A stretch of 64,000 nt of DNA from Streptomyces lydicus. Its GTDB lineage: Bacteria; Actinomycetota; Actinomycetes; Streptomycetales; Streptomycetaceae. The stretch covers positions 1,984,001 through 2,048,000 of the forward strand of contig NZ_CP017157.1 in NCBI RefSeq assembly GCF_001729485.1, written 5' to 3'. Made by a program: the position numbers and the translations under genes. This document shows, piece by piece, positions 46,476 through 55,411 of this stretch (positions are counted from its first letter, which is position 1; every line of letters begins with the position of its first letter). The notes under the pieces were generated by a model that saw nothing but the letters and a program-made list of their open reading frames with translations, searched no databases and was not told the DNA's origin.

Positions 46476-47393
46476 ATGGCCCTAGGTACAGCTTCCACCA
46501 GGACTGATCGCGCACGGACCGTGCGTGACCTGCTCGCTTCCGGCAAGCAGTCCTACTCGTTCGAGTTCGCCGCCCCGAAGACCGAGAAGGGTGAGCGGAC
46601 CCTGTGGAACGCCATTCGTCGGATCGAGGCCGTCTCCCCGACCTTCGTCTCGGTGACGTACGGCGCCGGCGGCACCTCCCGTGACGGCACGGTCCGCGCC
46701 ACCGAACGCATCGCCACCGACACCACCCTCACCCCGGTCGCCCACCTGACCGCGGTCAACCACTCCACGGCGGATCTGCGCAACATCATCGGCCAGTACG
46801 CCGACGCCGGGATCCGCAACATGCTCGCGCTGCGCGGCGACCCGCCCGGCGACCCGATGGGCGAGTGGGTCAAGCACCCCGACGGCATCGCCTATGCCGC
46901 CGACCTGGTCCGGCTGATCAAGGAGTCCGGCGACTTCTGCGTCGGCGTCGCCGCCTTCCCCGAGATGCACCCGCGCTCGACGGACTGGGACACCGACGTG
47001 GCCCACTTCGTGGACAAGTGCCGGGCCGGCGCGGACTTCGCCATCACCCAGATGTTCTTCTACGCCGAGGACTACTTCCGGCTTCGGGAACGCGTTGCCG
47101 CCGCGGGTTGCTCGACACCGATCATCCCGGAGATCATGCCGGTGACGAACGTCCGTCAGATCGAGCGGTTCGCGCAGCTCAGCAATGCCGCCTTCCCGCC
47201 CGATCTGGCCGAGCGCATCCTCGCCGTCAAGGACGACCCGGCGGCGGTACGCTCCATTGGCATCGAGTACGCGACGGAACTGTGTGCGCGCTTGATGGCC
47301 GAGGACGTTCCCGGGTTGCACTTCATTACCCTGAACCACTCCACGGCGACCCTGGAAATCTACGAGAATCTGGGACTGCACCAGCAGTCCTGA
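46476..47393 (+). CDS. metF: Methylenetetrahydrofolate reductase
   Basis: A 305-residue FAD-dependent TIM-barrel enzyme giving 5-methyl-tetrahydrofolate for methionine synthesis. Family segments: [14 protein letters not shown] with the catalytic Glu, [52 protein letters not shown] and [17 protein letters not shown]. The length is that of bacterial MetF. ATG 46476 is directly behind a promoter-like sequence, suggesting leaderless translation. The neighbouring gene at 47432 starts 38 bases after its stop. Confidence 0.96.
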   Translation: MALGTASTRTDRARTVRDLLASGKQSYSFEFAAPKTEKGERTLWNAIRRIEAVSPTFVSVTYGAGGTSRDGTVRATERIATDTTLTPVAHLTAVNHSTADLRNIIGQYADAGIRNMLALRGDPPGDPMGEWVKHPDGIAYAADLVRLIKESGDFCVGVAAFPEMHPRSTDWDTDVAHFVDKCRAGADFAITQMFFYAEDYFRLRERVAAAGCSTPIIPEIMPVTNVRQIERFAQLSNAAFPPDLAERILAVKDDPAAVRSIGIEYATELCARLMAEDVPGLHFITLNHSTATLEIYENLGLHQQS

Positions 47394-47431
47394 TCACGGT
47401 TGGCCGCCACAGCGGCGGAAGAGGGGCGTAT

Positions 47432-48622
47432 ATGGGCTGGACGATCCTCTACATCGCGTTCGGTCTGGTCGCTCTGTGGCTGCTGGGTGAGGTGCTGCTC
47501 CAGAACAAGGCGCGGCTGCGCTGGCGGCTGCTTGCCTTCGCCGGCTTCCTCGCGGTGGTCGTCGGAGTCGTCATCCCGTCGGTGATCGTCATCGGTGTCG
47601 GCCTGGTCGCCTTCGCCGTCGGCCAGACCAATGTGACCCTCTCCTTCAAGCGCGGCTTCACCGACGGCTGGGCGCTGCGCACCGGGGGCGGGGAGAGCCG
47701 CGGACGCCGGGGCCGCCGCGGCGGCCGGCCCGCCGCCGAACCGTCCCTTCAGGTCTCCGACGTGGAGGCGGTCCCGGCCGACGAGCCGCCCGCCGACGCT
47801 CCGGCCCGCCCGGCTGCCGACGGCGGCCCGGACACCTTCGAGAGCACCGGCGGCTTCCGGCGCGCCGCCGGCTTCCCGAACCAGGACACCTACGCCGGGC
47901 AGGGCTCGTACGACTACCAGGCGGGCGACCAGGCGGGCGGCTACCAGCCCGACGACTACACCGCCAACGGGTATCCGGCGGGCGGCGGTTACGGCGGCCA
48001 GGACCCCTACCAGGACCCGCAGGACCAGAGCGTCTTCGCCACCCAGTCGTTCCCCACCCAGTCCTTCGACGCCACCACCGTCTACGCCCCGCAGCCGATG
48101 CCTGACGAGACCGGCCAGTACGGCGTCTACAGCCCCGACGCCCGCGCCCAGCAGGGCGGTTACCCCGGATACGACGTCTACGGCACCCCCGCCGACACCG
48201 CCCGGGGCGACGCCAACGGCTATGCCTACGACGGCGGTTACGGCCAGCCCGCGGCCGGTCAGGACCCCTACGGCGATCCGTACGCGGCCTACGGCGACGG
48301 CCGGCAGCAGGGCTACACCGACCCGTACGCCGGCGCCCAGCAGTACGCCGCGTCCTACGACCCCTACGCGCAGCCCGATCCCTACGCGCAGCCCGACCCC
48401 TATGCGCAGCCCGACCCCTACGCCCAGGCGCCCTACGACGCGCAGCAGTACGGCGGTCAGGGCCAGCAGCCCGGGCAGCAGCCGGGCCAGGGCTACGGCG
48501 AGACACCGCCCGGCGGGGTCTGGGTCCCGCAGCAGCGCGACGGCGACCTCCCGCCCGAGCAGCAGCCGCCCTATCCGCCGTACCAGCAGCAGGGCTACGA
48601 CGGGCAGCAGTACCGCTACTGA
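47432..48622 (+). CDS. Membrane protein with long Tyr/Gln/Pro/Gly-rich low-complexity tail
   Basis: A 396-residue protein. Residues 1-70 hold two hydrophobic helices (MGWTILYIAFGLVALWLLG and LLAFAGFLAVVVGVVIPSV and beyond), then a basic patch ([10 protein letters not shown]). Residues 95-396 are intrinsically disordered and rich in Tyr, Gln, Pro, Gly and Asp, with a run of DPYAQP repeats (48356-48430, unit of 18 bp, three perfect copies and a partial fourth). Such tails can drive self-association or bind other disordered proteins. ATG 47432 follows AGAGGGG. Function unknown; the architecture is common in Streptomyces. Confidence 0.82.
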   Translation: MGWTILYIAFGLVALWLLGEVLLQNKARLRWRLLAFAGFLAVVVGVVIPSVIVIGVGLVAFAVGQTNVTLSFKRGFTDGWALRTGGGESRGRRGRRGGRPAAEPSLQVSDVEAVPADEPPADAPARPAADGGPDTFESTGGFRRAAGFPNQDTYAGQGSYDYQAGDQAGGYQPDDYTANGYPAGGGYGGQDPYQDPQDQSVFATQSFPTQSFDATTVYAPQPMPDETGQYGVYSPDARAQQGGYPGYDVYGTPADTARGDANGYAYDGGYGQPAAGQDPYGDPYAAYGDGRQQGYTDPYAGAQQYAASYDPYAQPDPYAQPDPYAQPDPYAQAPYDAQQYGGQGQQPGQQPGQGYGETPPGGVWVPQQRDGDLPPEQQPPYPPYQQQGYDGQQYRY

Positions 48623-48656
48623 ACCGCCGGGCCGGGCCACGCCGGCGGACGCCCGC

Positions 48657-50174
48657 TCATGTGGAGCCGTGCCAGTCGTCGCCGTTCACGATCAGACCCG
48701 CGACGAGCGCACCGGACATCCCGGCGTGCGCCAGCCCGCCGCCCGGGTGCGACCAGCCGCCGACCGCGTAGAGACCCGGTATGCGGGTGCGGTTGCCGGG
48801 CCGCAGAAAACGCCCGTCCCGGCCCGCCAGCGCCGGCCCCGGCACCAGCGTGTCAGCCGTGGCCGGTAGCACCTCCCGCCACAGCACCCGCTCCCGCAGC
48901 CCCGGAACCGCCGCCTCGGCGGCCGCCACCAGCCGGTCCGCCGCCGCCTCCGCGGCGGCGCCGGCCGGCCCGTCCGCCGGGCCCCGCGGCGCCACCGCAG
49001 CGCTCAGCGTCACGGCCTCATGGCCGGCGTCGGGCCGGGTGGCCGGGTCGTCCGGCCGCAGCACCGTCACCGTCGGCCGCACACACGGCACGCCCGGCGT
49101 GGCGCCGTCGCCGAACACGCCCGCCAACTCCGCCGCGCGGTCCGCGGCATGGACCACCGTGCGGTGCGCCGCCCCCGGCTCCCGCCCGCCGCGCAACGCC
49201 AGCGCCACCGTCAGCCGCGCCGCCGCCCCCTGCCCGGGGTGCTCCGGCGGCCGTACGTCGTCCTCGCCCCACGGCTGCCGCCCGCCGAGGAGGGACGGCA
49301 GCCGCGCCGGATCGAGGCCCGCGACCACGAACTCCGCGTCGACCAGACGTCCGTCGGCCAGCGCCACGCCCGCCGCCCGGCCGTCCTTCTCGGTCACGGC
49401 GGTCACCTCCGCGTCGAAGGTGAACTCCACCGAGCGCGCCAGGCAGCGCTCGTACAGCGCGTCGGCCAGCGCCCGCATCCCGCCGCTCGCGTACCAACTC
49501 CCGAAGCTCTGCTCCATGTACGGCAGCACCGCGGCGCTCGCCGGGGCGCTGCGCGGATCGAAGCCGTACGCCAGCGCATGGCTCTCCAGCAGCGCCACCA
49601 GCCTCGGCTCGGCCAGCTCGCGGCGGGCCACCTCGGCGAGGGTGGCGGTCGTCGGACCCTTGCCGCGGCCGAACAGCCCGCGCCTGCGCACCGCCGGATA
49701 CGGATCGCGCCCCAGCGCCCGCCACTCCCGCCGCAGCGGCTCCTCCAGAAGCGGCCGCCGGGTGGCGTCCCACGCGTCGCGGGCCCGCCCCACCAGCGCG
49801 CTCCACCGCTCACCGCAGCCCTCGCCCAGCGCCTCGTCCAGAGCCGCGAGGACACCGGCCCGCGAGGCGTTCGGCAGCGAGACGGCCGTGCCGTCGGCGA
49901 AGACATGGCGGCTCGCGGGATCGACCTGGGACAGCTCGACGCGGCTCTCCAGCGCCTCCCGTCCCGTCTTGAGGAACAGGTCGCGGTAGACCGCGGGCAG
50001 ATGCAGCAGGCCCGGTCCGGTGTCGAAGGCGAAGCCGTCCCGCGTCAGCCGCCGCACCGCGCCGCCGTACGTCGCGCCGCGCTCGAACACCGCCACTCGG
50101 TGGCCCGCGACGGCCAGCCGGGCAGCGGCCGCCATCGCGCCCATCCCGGCGCCGATCACCGCAATCCGTGCCAT
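48657..50174 (-). CDS. CrtI/phytoene-desaturase-fold FAD oxidoreductase
   Basis: A 505-residue FAD protein of the carotenoid desaturase/isomerase fold (IAVIGAGMGAMAAAARLAVAGHRV at the N-terminus, then GGAVRRLTRDGFAFDTGPGLLHLP, and the C-terminal GLYAVGGWSHPGGGLAHAGMSGAL). No other carotenoid genes (crtB, crtE, crtY) are nearby, so a role in carotenoid synthesis is not supported; related orphans occur in most Streptomyces. ATG 50174 is preferred over an extension to 50213. Confidence 0.85.
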   Translation of the reverse strand: MARIAVIGAGMGAMAAAARLAVAGHRVAVFERGATYGGAVRRLTRDGFAFDTGPGLLHLPAVYRDLFLKTGREALESRVELSQVDPASRHVFADGTAVSLPNASRAGVLAALDEALGEGCGERWSALVGRARDAWDATRRPLLEEPLRREWRALGRDPYPAVRRRGLFGRGKGPTTATLAEVARRELAEPRLVALLESHALAYGFDPRSAPASAAVLPYMEQSFGSWYASGGMRALADALYERCLARSVEFTFDAEVTAVTEKDGRAAGVALADGRLVDAEFVVAGLDPARLPSLLGGRQPWGEDDVRPPEHPGQGAAARLTVALALRGGREPGAAHRTVVHAADRAAELAGVFGDGATPGVPCVRPTVTVLRPDDPATRPDAGHEAVTLSAAVAPRGPADGPAGAAAEAAADRLVAAAEAAVPGLRERVLWREVLPATADTLVPGPALAGRDGRFLRPGNRTRIPGLYAVGGWSHPGGGLAHAGMSGALVAGLIVNGDDWHGST

Positions 50175-50249
50175 GCCTGCGACTTTATCCGGACCCACTG
50201 ACAACGCCCGCACGGCCGCCGCCGGTCACGGACCGGCCGCCCCGGGCGC

Positions 50250-50870
50250 TCAGCCCGCGGGCGGCACCGCGCTGCCCGCCGCGGCCGGCCGCTTCTCCGC
50301 ACGCCGCTGCCGCCGGCGCCGCAGGAAGCGGCGGATCCGCGACCACAGCACGATCACCAGCGTGAGGCCCGCGGCCAGCAGCGTCCCCGCGAGGACCGCG
50401 GCGGCCACCGGGTGGAAGACGGCGAAGGCGATGATCCCGGCGACGCCCAGATCCTCGACCAGGCTCAGCACGATGTTGCTGGCCGGCTCCGGCGAGGTGT
50501 TCACCGCGATCCGGGTCCCCGCCTTCACCAGGTGGCTCAGCAGCGCCGTCGAGCCGCCCACCGCACCTGCCGCCAGCTCGGGCAGCGAACCGTCGTGCCC
50601 GGCCAGCAGGGCCGCCACCACACCGCCGGCGACCGGCCGGATCACCGTGTGCACGGCGTCCCAGACCGAGTCCACGTACGGCACCTTGTCGGCGATGGCC
50701 TCGGCCACGAACAGCACCCCGGCCAGGATCAGCACATCGGGGCGCTGGAGCGCCGCCGGCACGTCATCGCTGAGGCCGGTCGCGCCGAGCAGACCGAGGA
50801 GCAGGACGACGGCGTAGGCGTTGATCCCGCTCGCCCAGCCGCTCGTGAAAACCAACGGAAGTACGGACAC
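50250..50870 (-). CDS. DUF4126 membrane protein
   Basis: A 206-residue integral membrane protein with about five hydrophobic segments and the family motifs SGWASGINAYAVVLLLGLLG, VPYVDSVWDAVHTVIRPVAGG and NTSPEPASNIVLSLVEDLGV. The C-terminus is Arg-rich (RIRRFLRRRRQRR). Transport or scaffolding role unknown. GTG 50870 is chosen; the frame continues far upstream without conservation and would cover the G-run region. Confidence 0.82.
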   Translation of the reverse strand: MSVLPLVFTSGWASGINAYAVVLLLGLLGATGLSDDVPAALQRPDVLILAGVLFVAEAIADKVPYVDSVWDAVHTVIRPVAGGVVAALLAGHDGSLPELAAGAVGGSTALLSHLVKAGTRIAVNTSPEPASNIVLSLVEDLGVAGIIAFAVFHPVAAAVLAGTLLAAGLTLVIVLWSRIRRFLRRRRQRRAEKRPAAAGSAVPPAG

Positions 50871-51056
50871 GACGGAGATCGTAGGCCCCCGCTGGGGGCC
50901 GGTGCTCAGGTTTGAGTATCCGTACTCAGACCGCCAGATGAGTAGGTACGCGGATGGGCCGGCGCCCGTCCGGAAGGAAGAGTGGGGGCCACGGAAGGGA
51001 AGCGGCGCCGCACCGCCGACACGGGGCGGCGGAACGGCGCGGCTCCTGACCGTGAC

Positions 51057-51102
51057 GGGGGAAATCGGGGGAGCACGGGGGCTCCACGGGGGAGCACGGG
51101 GG
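51057..51102 (+). repeat. Array of five G5 runs (G-quadruplex-prone)
   Basis: Five GGGGG runs at 51057, 51067, 51077, 51088 and 51098 are separated by five or six bases (AAATC, AGCAC, CTCCAC, AGCAC), giving a period of 10-11 bases. More G runs occur at 51173-51190. They fall in the 413-base gap between DUF4126 and the TetR gene, which shows no other feature I can support. Confidence 0.85.
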
Positions 51103-51283
51103 AAGCGCTGCCCTGGTCGGATCGGCGGGGGAACGATCCGTGCCAGGGTGGCGCACTCCTTTGTGCGGGCCCACGGGGGAAACGGGGGGTGCGCGCCGTA
51201 CCTGACCAACACGGTGCGCACTCACCTCGTCCCGCTGCTTCGCCGCCGGGCCGGAACCCGGCCGGCGCCACGGGGACCCGCCG

Positions 51284-51898
51284 CTACGAGGGACGCCCGC
51301 TGACCCGCCCCTGCAACAGCCGCGACAGCGCCGCGTGCACGTCGTCGATCGACCGGTCCGGCTGGTACGACTGCCAGTCCAGCGCGGCCACCAGCACCAT
51401 CCCGAACAGCGCCGACGCGGTCAGCGGGATGTCGATCTCCTCGCTCAGCTCGTCACGGGCCACCGCCTCCCGCAGCACGTCCTCCACCACCGTGATCGCC
51501 CGCTCGCGCACCACCATCAGCGTCGACTGCCAGGCCCGGTTGGTGCGCCACAGCTCGGCGACGTAGAGCTGGGTGAGCGCCGGGTAACGGGAGATGAAGT
51601 CGAGGCCGGCCCGGATCATCGCGTCCAGCGCGTCGACCCGGCTGCCGCCCCGGTCGGTGACCTCCTCGGCGGCCGCCTGCAAGGAGCTGGCGAGCAGCTC
51701 GATGCCGTGCCGCAGCAGCTCCTCGAAGAGAACGTTCTTGCTCGCGAAGTTGTAGTAGACCGTGCCCTTCGCGACCCCCGCCCGTTCGGCGATCTCGTCC
51801 ACCGTGGTGGAGGAGAAGCCCTGTTCGGCGATGAGCGTGACCGCGGCCTCGAAGAGCTTGCGCCGGGTGGCGTCGCGGCGTGTGTTGGAGCTGTCCAT
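51284..51898 (-). CDS. TetR-family transcriptional regulator
   Basis: A 204-residue TetR repressor. The DNA-binding domain is at residues 10-55 (RRKLFEAAVTLIAEQGFSST, VDEIAERAGVAKGTVYYNFASK); the C-terminal ligand domain is helical (LFEELLRHGIELLASSLQ, VVREAITVVEDV region). ATG 51898. It is the third gene of a minus-strand group ABC ATPase-YhgE/Pip-TetR, and the palindrome at 55187-55208 upstream of the first gene is a likely operator for it. Confidence 0.92.
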   Translation of the reverse strand: MDSSNTRRDATRRKLFEAAVTLIAEQGFSSTTVDEIAERAGVAKGTVYYNFASKNVLFEELLRHGIELLASSLQAAAEEVTDRGGSRVDALDAMIRAGLDFISRYPALTQLYVAELWRTNRAWQSTLMVVRERAITVVEDVLREAVARDELSEEIDIPLTASALFGMVLVAALDWQSYQPDRSIDDVHAALSRLLQGRVSGRPS

Positions 51899-52008
51899 GG
51901 GGGCGATTGTGCCGGTCCCGGCGGATCGGTGCGCGGCGCGTGGCGCCGCCGGCAGGGCGGCGGCGGGCCGCGGGCACCTCCCAGCGGTCGCCGGGGGAGG
52001 GTGGGCGG

Positions 52009-54216
52009 TCACAGGCTCAGCTCCGGGTGCAGGTCCTTCATGCGCACCACCTCGCGGCTGCGGGCCGTCAGCGACGTCAGCACGAGCGCCCCGACAGTGA
52101 ACGCAAGCAGCACCGCGCTGCCCTGCCACACGGGCGCGAGCTCACCGCCCGTGATGAGCCGCCGCAGCCCCTCCACGATGTAACTCATCGGCAGATAGGG
52201 GTGGATGGCGCCGAAGAAGCCGGGGCTGGTCTGCACCGGGTACGTACCGCCCGCCGAGGTCAGCTGGAGCATCAGCAGCGCCAGCACCAGGATCCGGCCG
52301 GCCGGTCCGAACTGCGCGTTCAGCCACTGCACGATCGCCGAGAAACAGGCCGTGACCAGTACCAGGAAGCCGATCGTGCCGGCCGCCCGCACCATCTGCA
52401 GGCCCAGCGCGAAGTGCAGCACGGACATCAGCGCCGCGGTCTGCAGCACCCCGATGCCGACCACCGGCAGCCACCCGGAGACCGCCACCCGCCACGAGGG
52501 CGCCCCCATCGCCAGCGCCCGCCTGTTCAGCGGCTGGATCAGCATGTACGCCACCATGGCGCCGACCCACAGCGACAGCGGGATGAAGTACGGGGCGAAG
52601 CCCGTGCCGTAGTTGGGAGCCTTGTGGGCGGAGTCCGACGCCAGCTGCACCGGGTCGGACATCACCAGGGTGCGCGCGTCGCGGTCCTTCTTGCCGTAGT
52701 CGGGGATCTGCTTCGCCCCGTCGTGCAGCCCGCCGGCCAGCTTCCGGGAACCGTCGGAGAGCTTGAACAGACCGCCGTCCAGGGTCTGGGCGCCGTTCTT
52801 GAGCTTGCCCACACCGGCGTCGAGGTCGCCCATACCGGACGCCGCCCGGCCCGTACCGTCGTGCAGCTGGTGCGCACCGTCGTCCAGCCGGTCCGCGCCG
52901 GCGGCCAACCGGGCGTTTCCGGCGGCCAGCTTGTGGGCGCCCGCGGACACCTTGTGCGCACCGTCGTTGAGGTCGTTGATCTTCTTCACCGCGGCGTCCA
53001 TGTCGGCGCCCAGCGTCGGCCCGTGCCGCGCCAGCTCACCGGCCAGGGTGTGCAGGGTCGCCAGGTCGCGGTCCAGCTGGTCCAGGTTCTTCTGGTCGTG
53101 GACGTACCCGCTGATCTTCTCGGCCTGGTCGGCCGCGGTGGCCGCCTGGTCCTTGAGCTGCTTCAGTTCGGAGCAGGAGTCGAGCAGGTCCACGCCGCCG
53201 GCGCAGTGCAGCCGGTAGTACGTGGCCAGATGGTCGGACATCCCCCGGGAGAGCTTCGCCCCGGTGGCGGCCGCGGCGGGCAGCTTGTCCAGATGGTCGC
53301 GGATCGCCTGCGAGCCGTCGGCGACCAGCCGCGCCGCCTCGCCGATCTCCTTGCCGTGCGCCCGGACGAAGGGGCCCACCTTGCCGGCGAAGCCGTTGAC
53401 GGTGTCGGCCAGCTGTTGCGTCCCGTCGGCCACCTTCCGGGAGCCGTCGGCCAGTTGGCGCGAGCCGCTCGCCGCCGTGCCCGCTCCCCGCGCCAGGTCG
53501 GAGCTGCCCCGGGACAGCTGCCCGGCGCCCGAGTCGAGGTCCCCGAGGCCGTTGACCAGTTTGCCGCTGCCGTCCTTCGCGGTGCCCAGGCCGTCGGCCA
53601 GTTTGCCGGAGCCGTCCTTGGCCCGCCCCAGGCCGTCCTTGAGCCGGTCCGCGCCGTCGGCCGCCTGCTCGGTCCTGCCGTGCAGCGTGGAGAACGAGAC
53701 GAAGATCTTGTCGAGGAAGGTGCGCGACGACTTCGCCGAGGCCGCCGCCCGCACCTCGGAGAACACCGTCCGGGAGATCTGTCCCACGATGTAGTTGTTC
53801 GCGTCGTTCGTGCGCACCTTGAGGGCGCCGGTCTCCGGGTGGTCCCCCGAACTGGAGGCGATCCGCCGGCTGAAGTCCTCCGGGATCGACAACGACAGGT
53901 AGTACCGGCCGTCCTCCACGCCCTCGGCGGCCTCCTTCGCGTCCACCGGCCGCCAGTCGAAGGTGTGGCTGCGGGCCAGCCCGTCGACGATGCTGTCGCC
54001 CGCCGAGACCCGCTTCCCGCCGACCTCGGCGCCCTGGTCCTGATTGACCAGCGCGACCGGTATCTTGTCCAGCCGCCCGTACGGGTCCCAGAAGGACCAC
54101 AGGTACAGCGCGCCGTACAGCAGCGGCAGCAGCAACAGCGCGGCCAGCGCCGCACGCGGCAGCTTCCCCCGCCCGAACCGCTTCAGCTCAAGCGCGGCCA
54201 GTTTCGGCGAACGCAT
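52009..54216 (-). CDS. YhgE/Pip-family membrane protein (ABC-2-type exporter half)
   Basis: A 735-residue protein with one N-terminal helix (LAALLLLPLLYGALYLWSFW), a long extracellular region (residues 40-520) containing many short repeats of the type KLADGLGTAKDGSGKLVNGL and GARKLAAG/DGAHQLHDG-like heptads, and about five C-terminal helices starting near FIPLSLWVGAMVAYML. YhgE/Pip proteins are related to phage-receptor Pip and to MmpL/ABC-2 systems and are often paired with an ABC ATPase, as here (overlap of 29 bases with the ATPase gene upstream). Substrate unknown. Confidence 0.88.
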   Translation of the reverse strand: MRSPKLAALELKRFGRGKLPRAALAALLLLPLLYGALYLWSFWDPYGRLDKIPVALVNQDQGAEVGGKRVSAGDSIVDGLARSHTFDWRPVDAKEAAEGVEDGRYYLSLSIPEDFSRRIASSSGDHPETGALKVRTNDANNYIVGQISRTVFSEVRAAASAKSSRTFLDKIFVSFSTLHGRTEQAADGADRLKDGLGRAKDGSGKLADGLGTAKDGSGKLVNGLGDLDSGAGQLSRGSSDLARGAGTAASGSRQLADGSRKVADGTQQLADTVNGFAGKVGPFVRAHGKEIGEAARLVADGSQAIRDHLDKLPAAAATGAKLSRGMSDHLATYYRLHCAGGVDLLDSCSELKQLKDQAATAADQAEKISGYVHDQKNLDQLDRDLATLHTLAGELARHGPTLGADMDAAVKKINDLNDGAHKVSAGAHKLAAGNARLAAGADRLDDGAHQLHDGTGRAASGMGDLDAGVGKLKNGAQTLDGGLFKLSDGSRKLAGGLHDGAKQIPDYGKKDRDARTLVMSDPVQLASDSAHKAPNYGTGFAPYFIPLSLWVGAMVAYMLIQPLNRRALAMGAPSWRVAVSGWLPVVGIGVLQTAALMSVLHFALGLQMVRAAGTIGFLVLVTACFSAIVQWLNAQFGPAGRILVLALLMLQLTSAGGTYPVQTSPGFFGAIHPYLPMSYIVEGLRRLITGGELAPVWQGSAVLLAFTVGALVLTSLTARSREVVRMKDLHPELSL

Positions 54217-55177
54217 CGGCCGCCCCTTCCTCGTCGTCGTGGCCTTCGGCGCGCCCGTCGGGGCCGTGCTCCTCGGCGCGGTCGCCGGCCTGGCCGCTGC
54301 CGTGGTCCGAGGCGTCCGAGTGGTCTGCGGTGTCCGTGGCGTCTGCGGTGTCCGTGGCGTCTGCGCGGCCTCCGGGGTCTACGGGGCCTGCGGTGTCCGT
54401 GGCGTCGGTGGGGGCCGCGGACGCGGTGGGGGCGGCCTTCCCGGGCGCCTGCGCCGGGCGGTCTCCCGTACGCACCAGCACCAGGTCCTCGCCCGGCGTC
54501 CCGCCCCCCTCGGGCGGTTCGCTGCACACCGCGAGCACCGTCGTGCCGGCCGCCGCCAGACCGCGCAGCATCGCCCAGGCCGCCGCGCGCTCCTCGTCGG
54601 ACAGCTTCAGATCCGTGTCGTCGACGGCCAGCAGCCGCGGCCGGCCGATCAGCGCGAGCGCCACGGACAGCCGCAGCGCCTCCAGCCGCTCCAGGTCGCG
54701 GACGGAGGTGCGGATCCCCTTGGGCAGCGACTCCGGGTCGAGCCCGGCCGCGTCGAGTGCGCCGTCCACGAGGGCGCGGGCCTCGGCCCGCCGCTCCCGG
54801 CGCGGACGCAGCAGAGCACGCAGCGAACCGCCGAAGCGGCCCTGGAGCAGGGCACGTTCGCGCAGATGCTCGCCGACGGTCAGCGCGGGATCGAGCTCGG
54901 CGACCCCCGGTACGTGGGCCAGCGCGCTCACCGCCCGGACGGCAGCCATCTTCTTGGGCAGCGGCAGCCCGCCGACCTCGGCGGTGCCCTCGGCCGGCTT
55001 CATCCGGCCGGTGAGCGCGAGCAGCAGACACGTACGGCCCGAGCCCGAGGGGCCCTGCACGGCGATCAGCGAGCCGGGTCCGGCGGTGAGGTCGATGTTC
55101 CGGAACGCCCATCCGCGGGGGCCCTTCAGCCCGAAACCCGCGGCCGTGACCGCCGCCCCGTGCGGGGTGCTGTCCAC
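54188..55177 (-). CDS. ABC-transporter-like ATPase with degenerate motifs
   Basis: A 329-residue protein. The Walker A reads GPSGSGRT with Arg48 where Lys is expected; the ABC signature LSGGQ is replaced by RDLERLEALRL (about residues 160-170); Walker B is PRLLAVDDTD, with Asp187 where the catalytic Glu should be. The fold is otherwise recognisable. The C-terminal 65 residues are a disordered repeat of ADATDT-type words and His/Asp/Gly. It precedes and overlaps the YhgE/Pip gene. GTG 55177 follows GGAGGG. Likely a regulatory or weak ATPase subunit. Confidence 0.85.
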   Translation of the reverse strand: MDSTPHGAAVTAAGFGLKGPRGWAFRNIDLTAGPGSLIAVQGPSGSGRTCLLLALTGRMKPAEGTAEVGGLPLPKKMAAVRAVSALAHVPGVAELDPALTVGEHLRERALLQGRFGGSLRALLRPRRERRAEARALVDGALDAAGLDPESLPKGIRTSVRDLERLEALRLSVALALIGRPRLLAVDDTDLKLSDEERAAAWAMLRGLAAAGTTVLAVCSEPPEGGGTPGEDLVLVRTGDRPAQAPGKAAPTASAAPTDATDTAGPVDPGGRADATDTADATDTADHSDASDHGSGQAGDRAEEHGPDGRAEGHDDEEGAADAFAETGRA

Positions 55178-55186
55178 GATCCCTCC

Positions 55187-55208
55187 TTGAACTGACTAGT
55201 CAGTTCAA
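55187..55208. promoter_or_regulatory. Perfect palindromic operator of the TetR/YhgE operon
   Basis: A 22-bp perfect palindrome with half-site TTGAACTGACT. It lies 10 bases before the ATPase start codon, next to its GGAGGG ribosome site. TGACT/AGTCA-type palindromes are typical TetR operators, and the TetR gene is the last of this operon, so autoregulation is the simplest reading. A symmetrical AT-rich continuation (AAAAAGTATG) on one side may be promoter. Confidence 0.85.
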
Positions 55209-55411
55209 AAAGTATGCAGCAACCCACCCCCCGTTCCGCAAGGGGAAGTTGCCGATCCTCCCGGGATCCGCCCGCCAACCGCCCGGCACCTGTCCCTCTT
55301 ACCCACGAAAGTGCAGCTCAGGGTCGATTGTCAGTGGTGTACCTCACGATGGGGTCATACGGTCCGAATCGGGATTCGGTCCAACCGGCATGCGACGACA
55401 GGAGGTTCGTC

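Noticed and set aside
48657..50174. Carotenoid gene cluster
   Set aside because: Only a CrtI-fold oxidoreductase is present; no phytoene synthase, prenyltransferase or cyclase genes are in the neighbourhood.
51880..55014. A 1044-codon open frame on the plus strand
   Set aside because: Antisense to the YhgE/Pip and ATPase genes; composition is that of a shadow frame.
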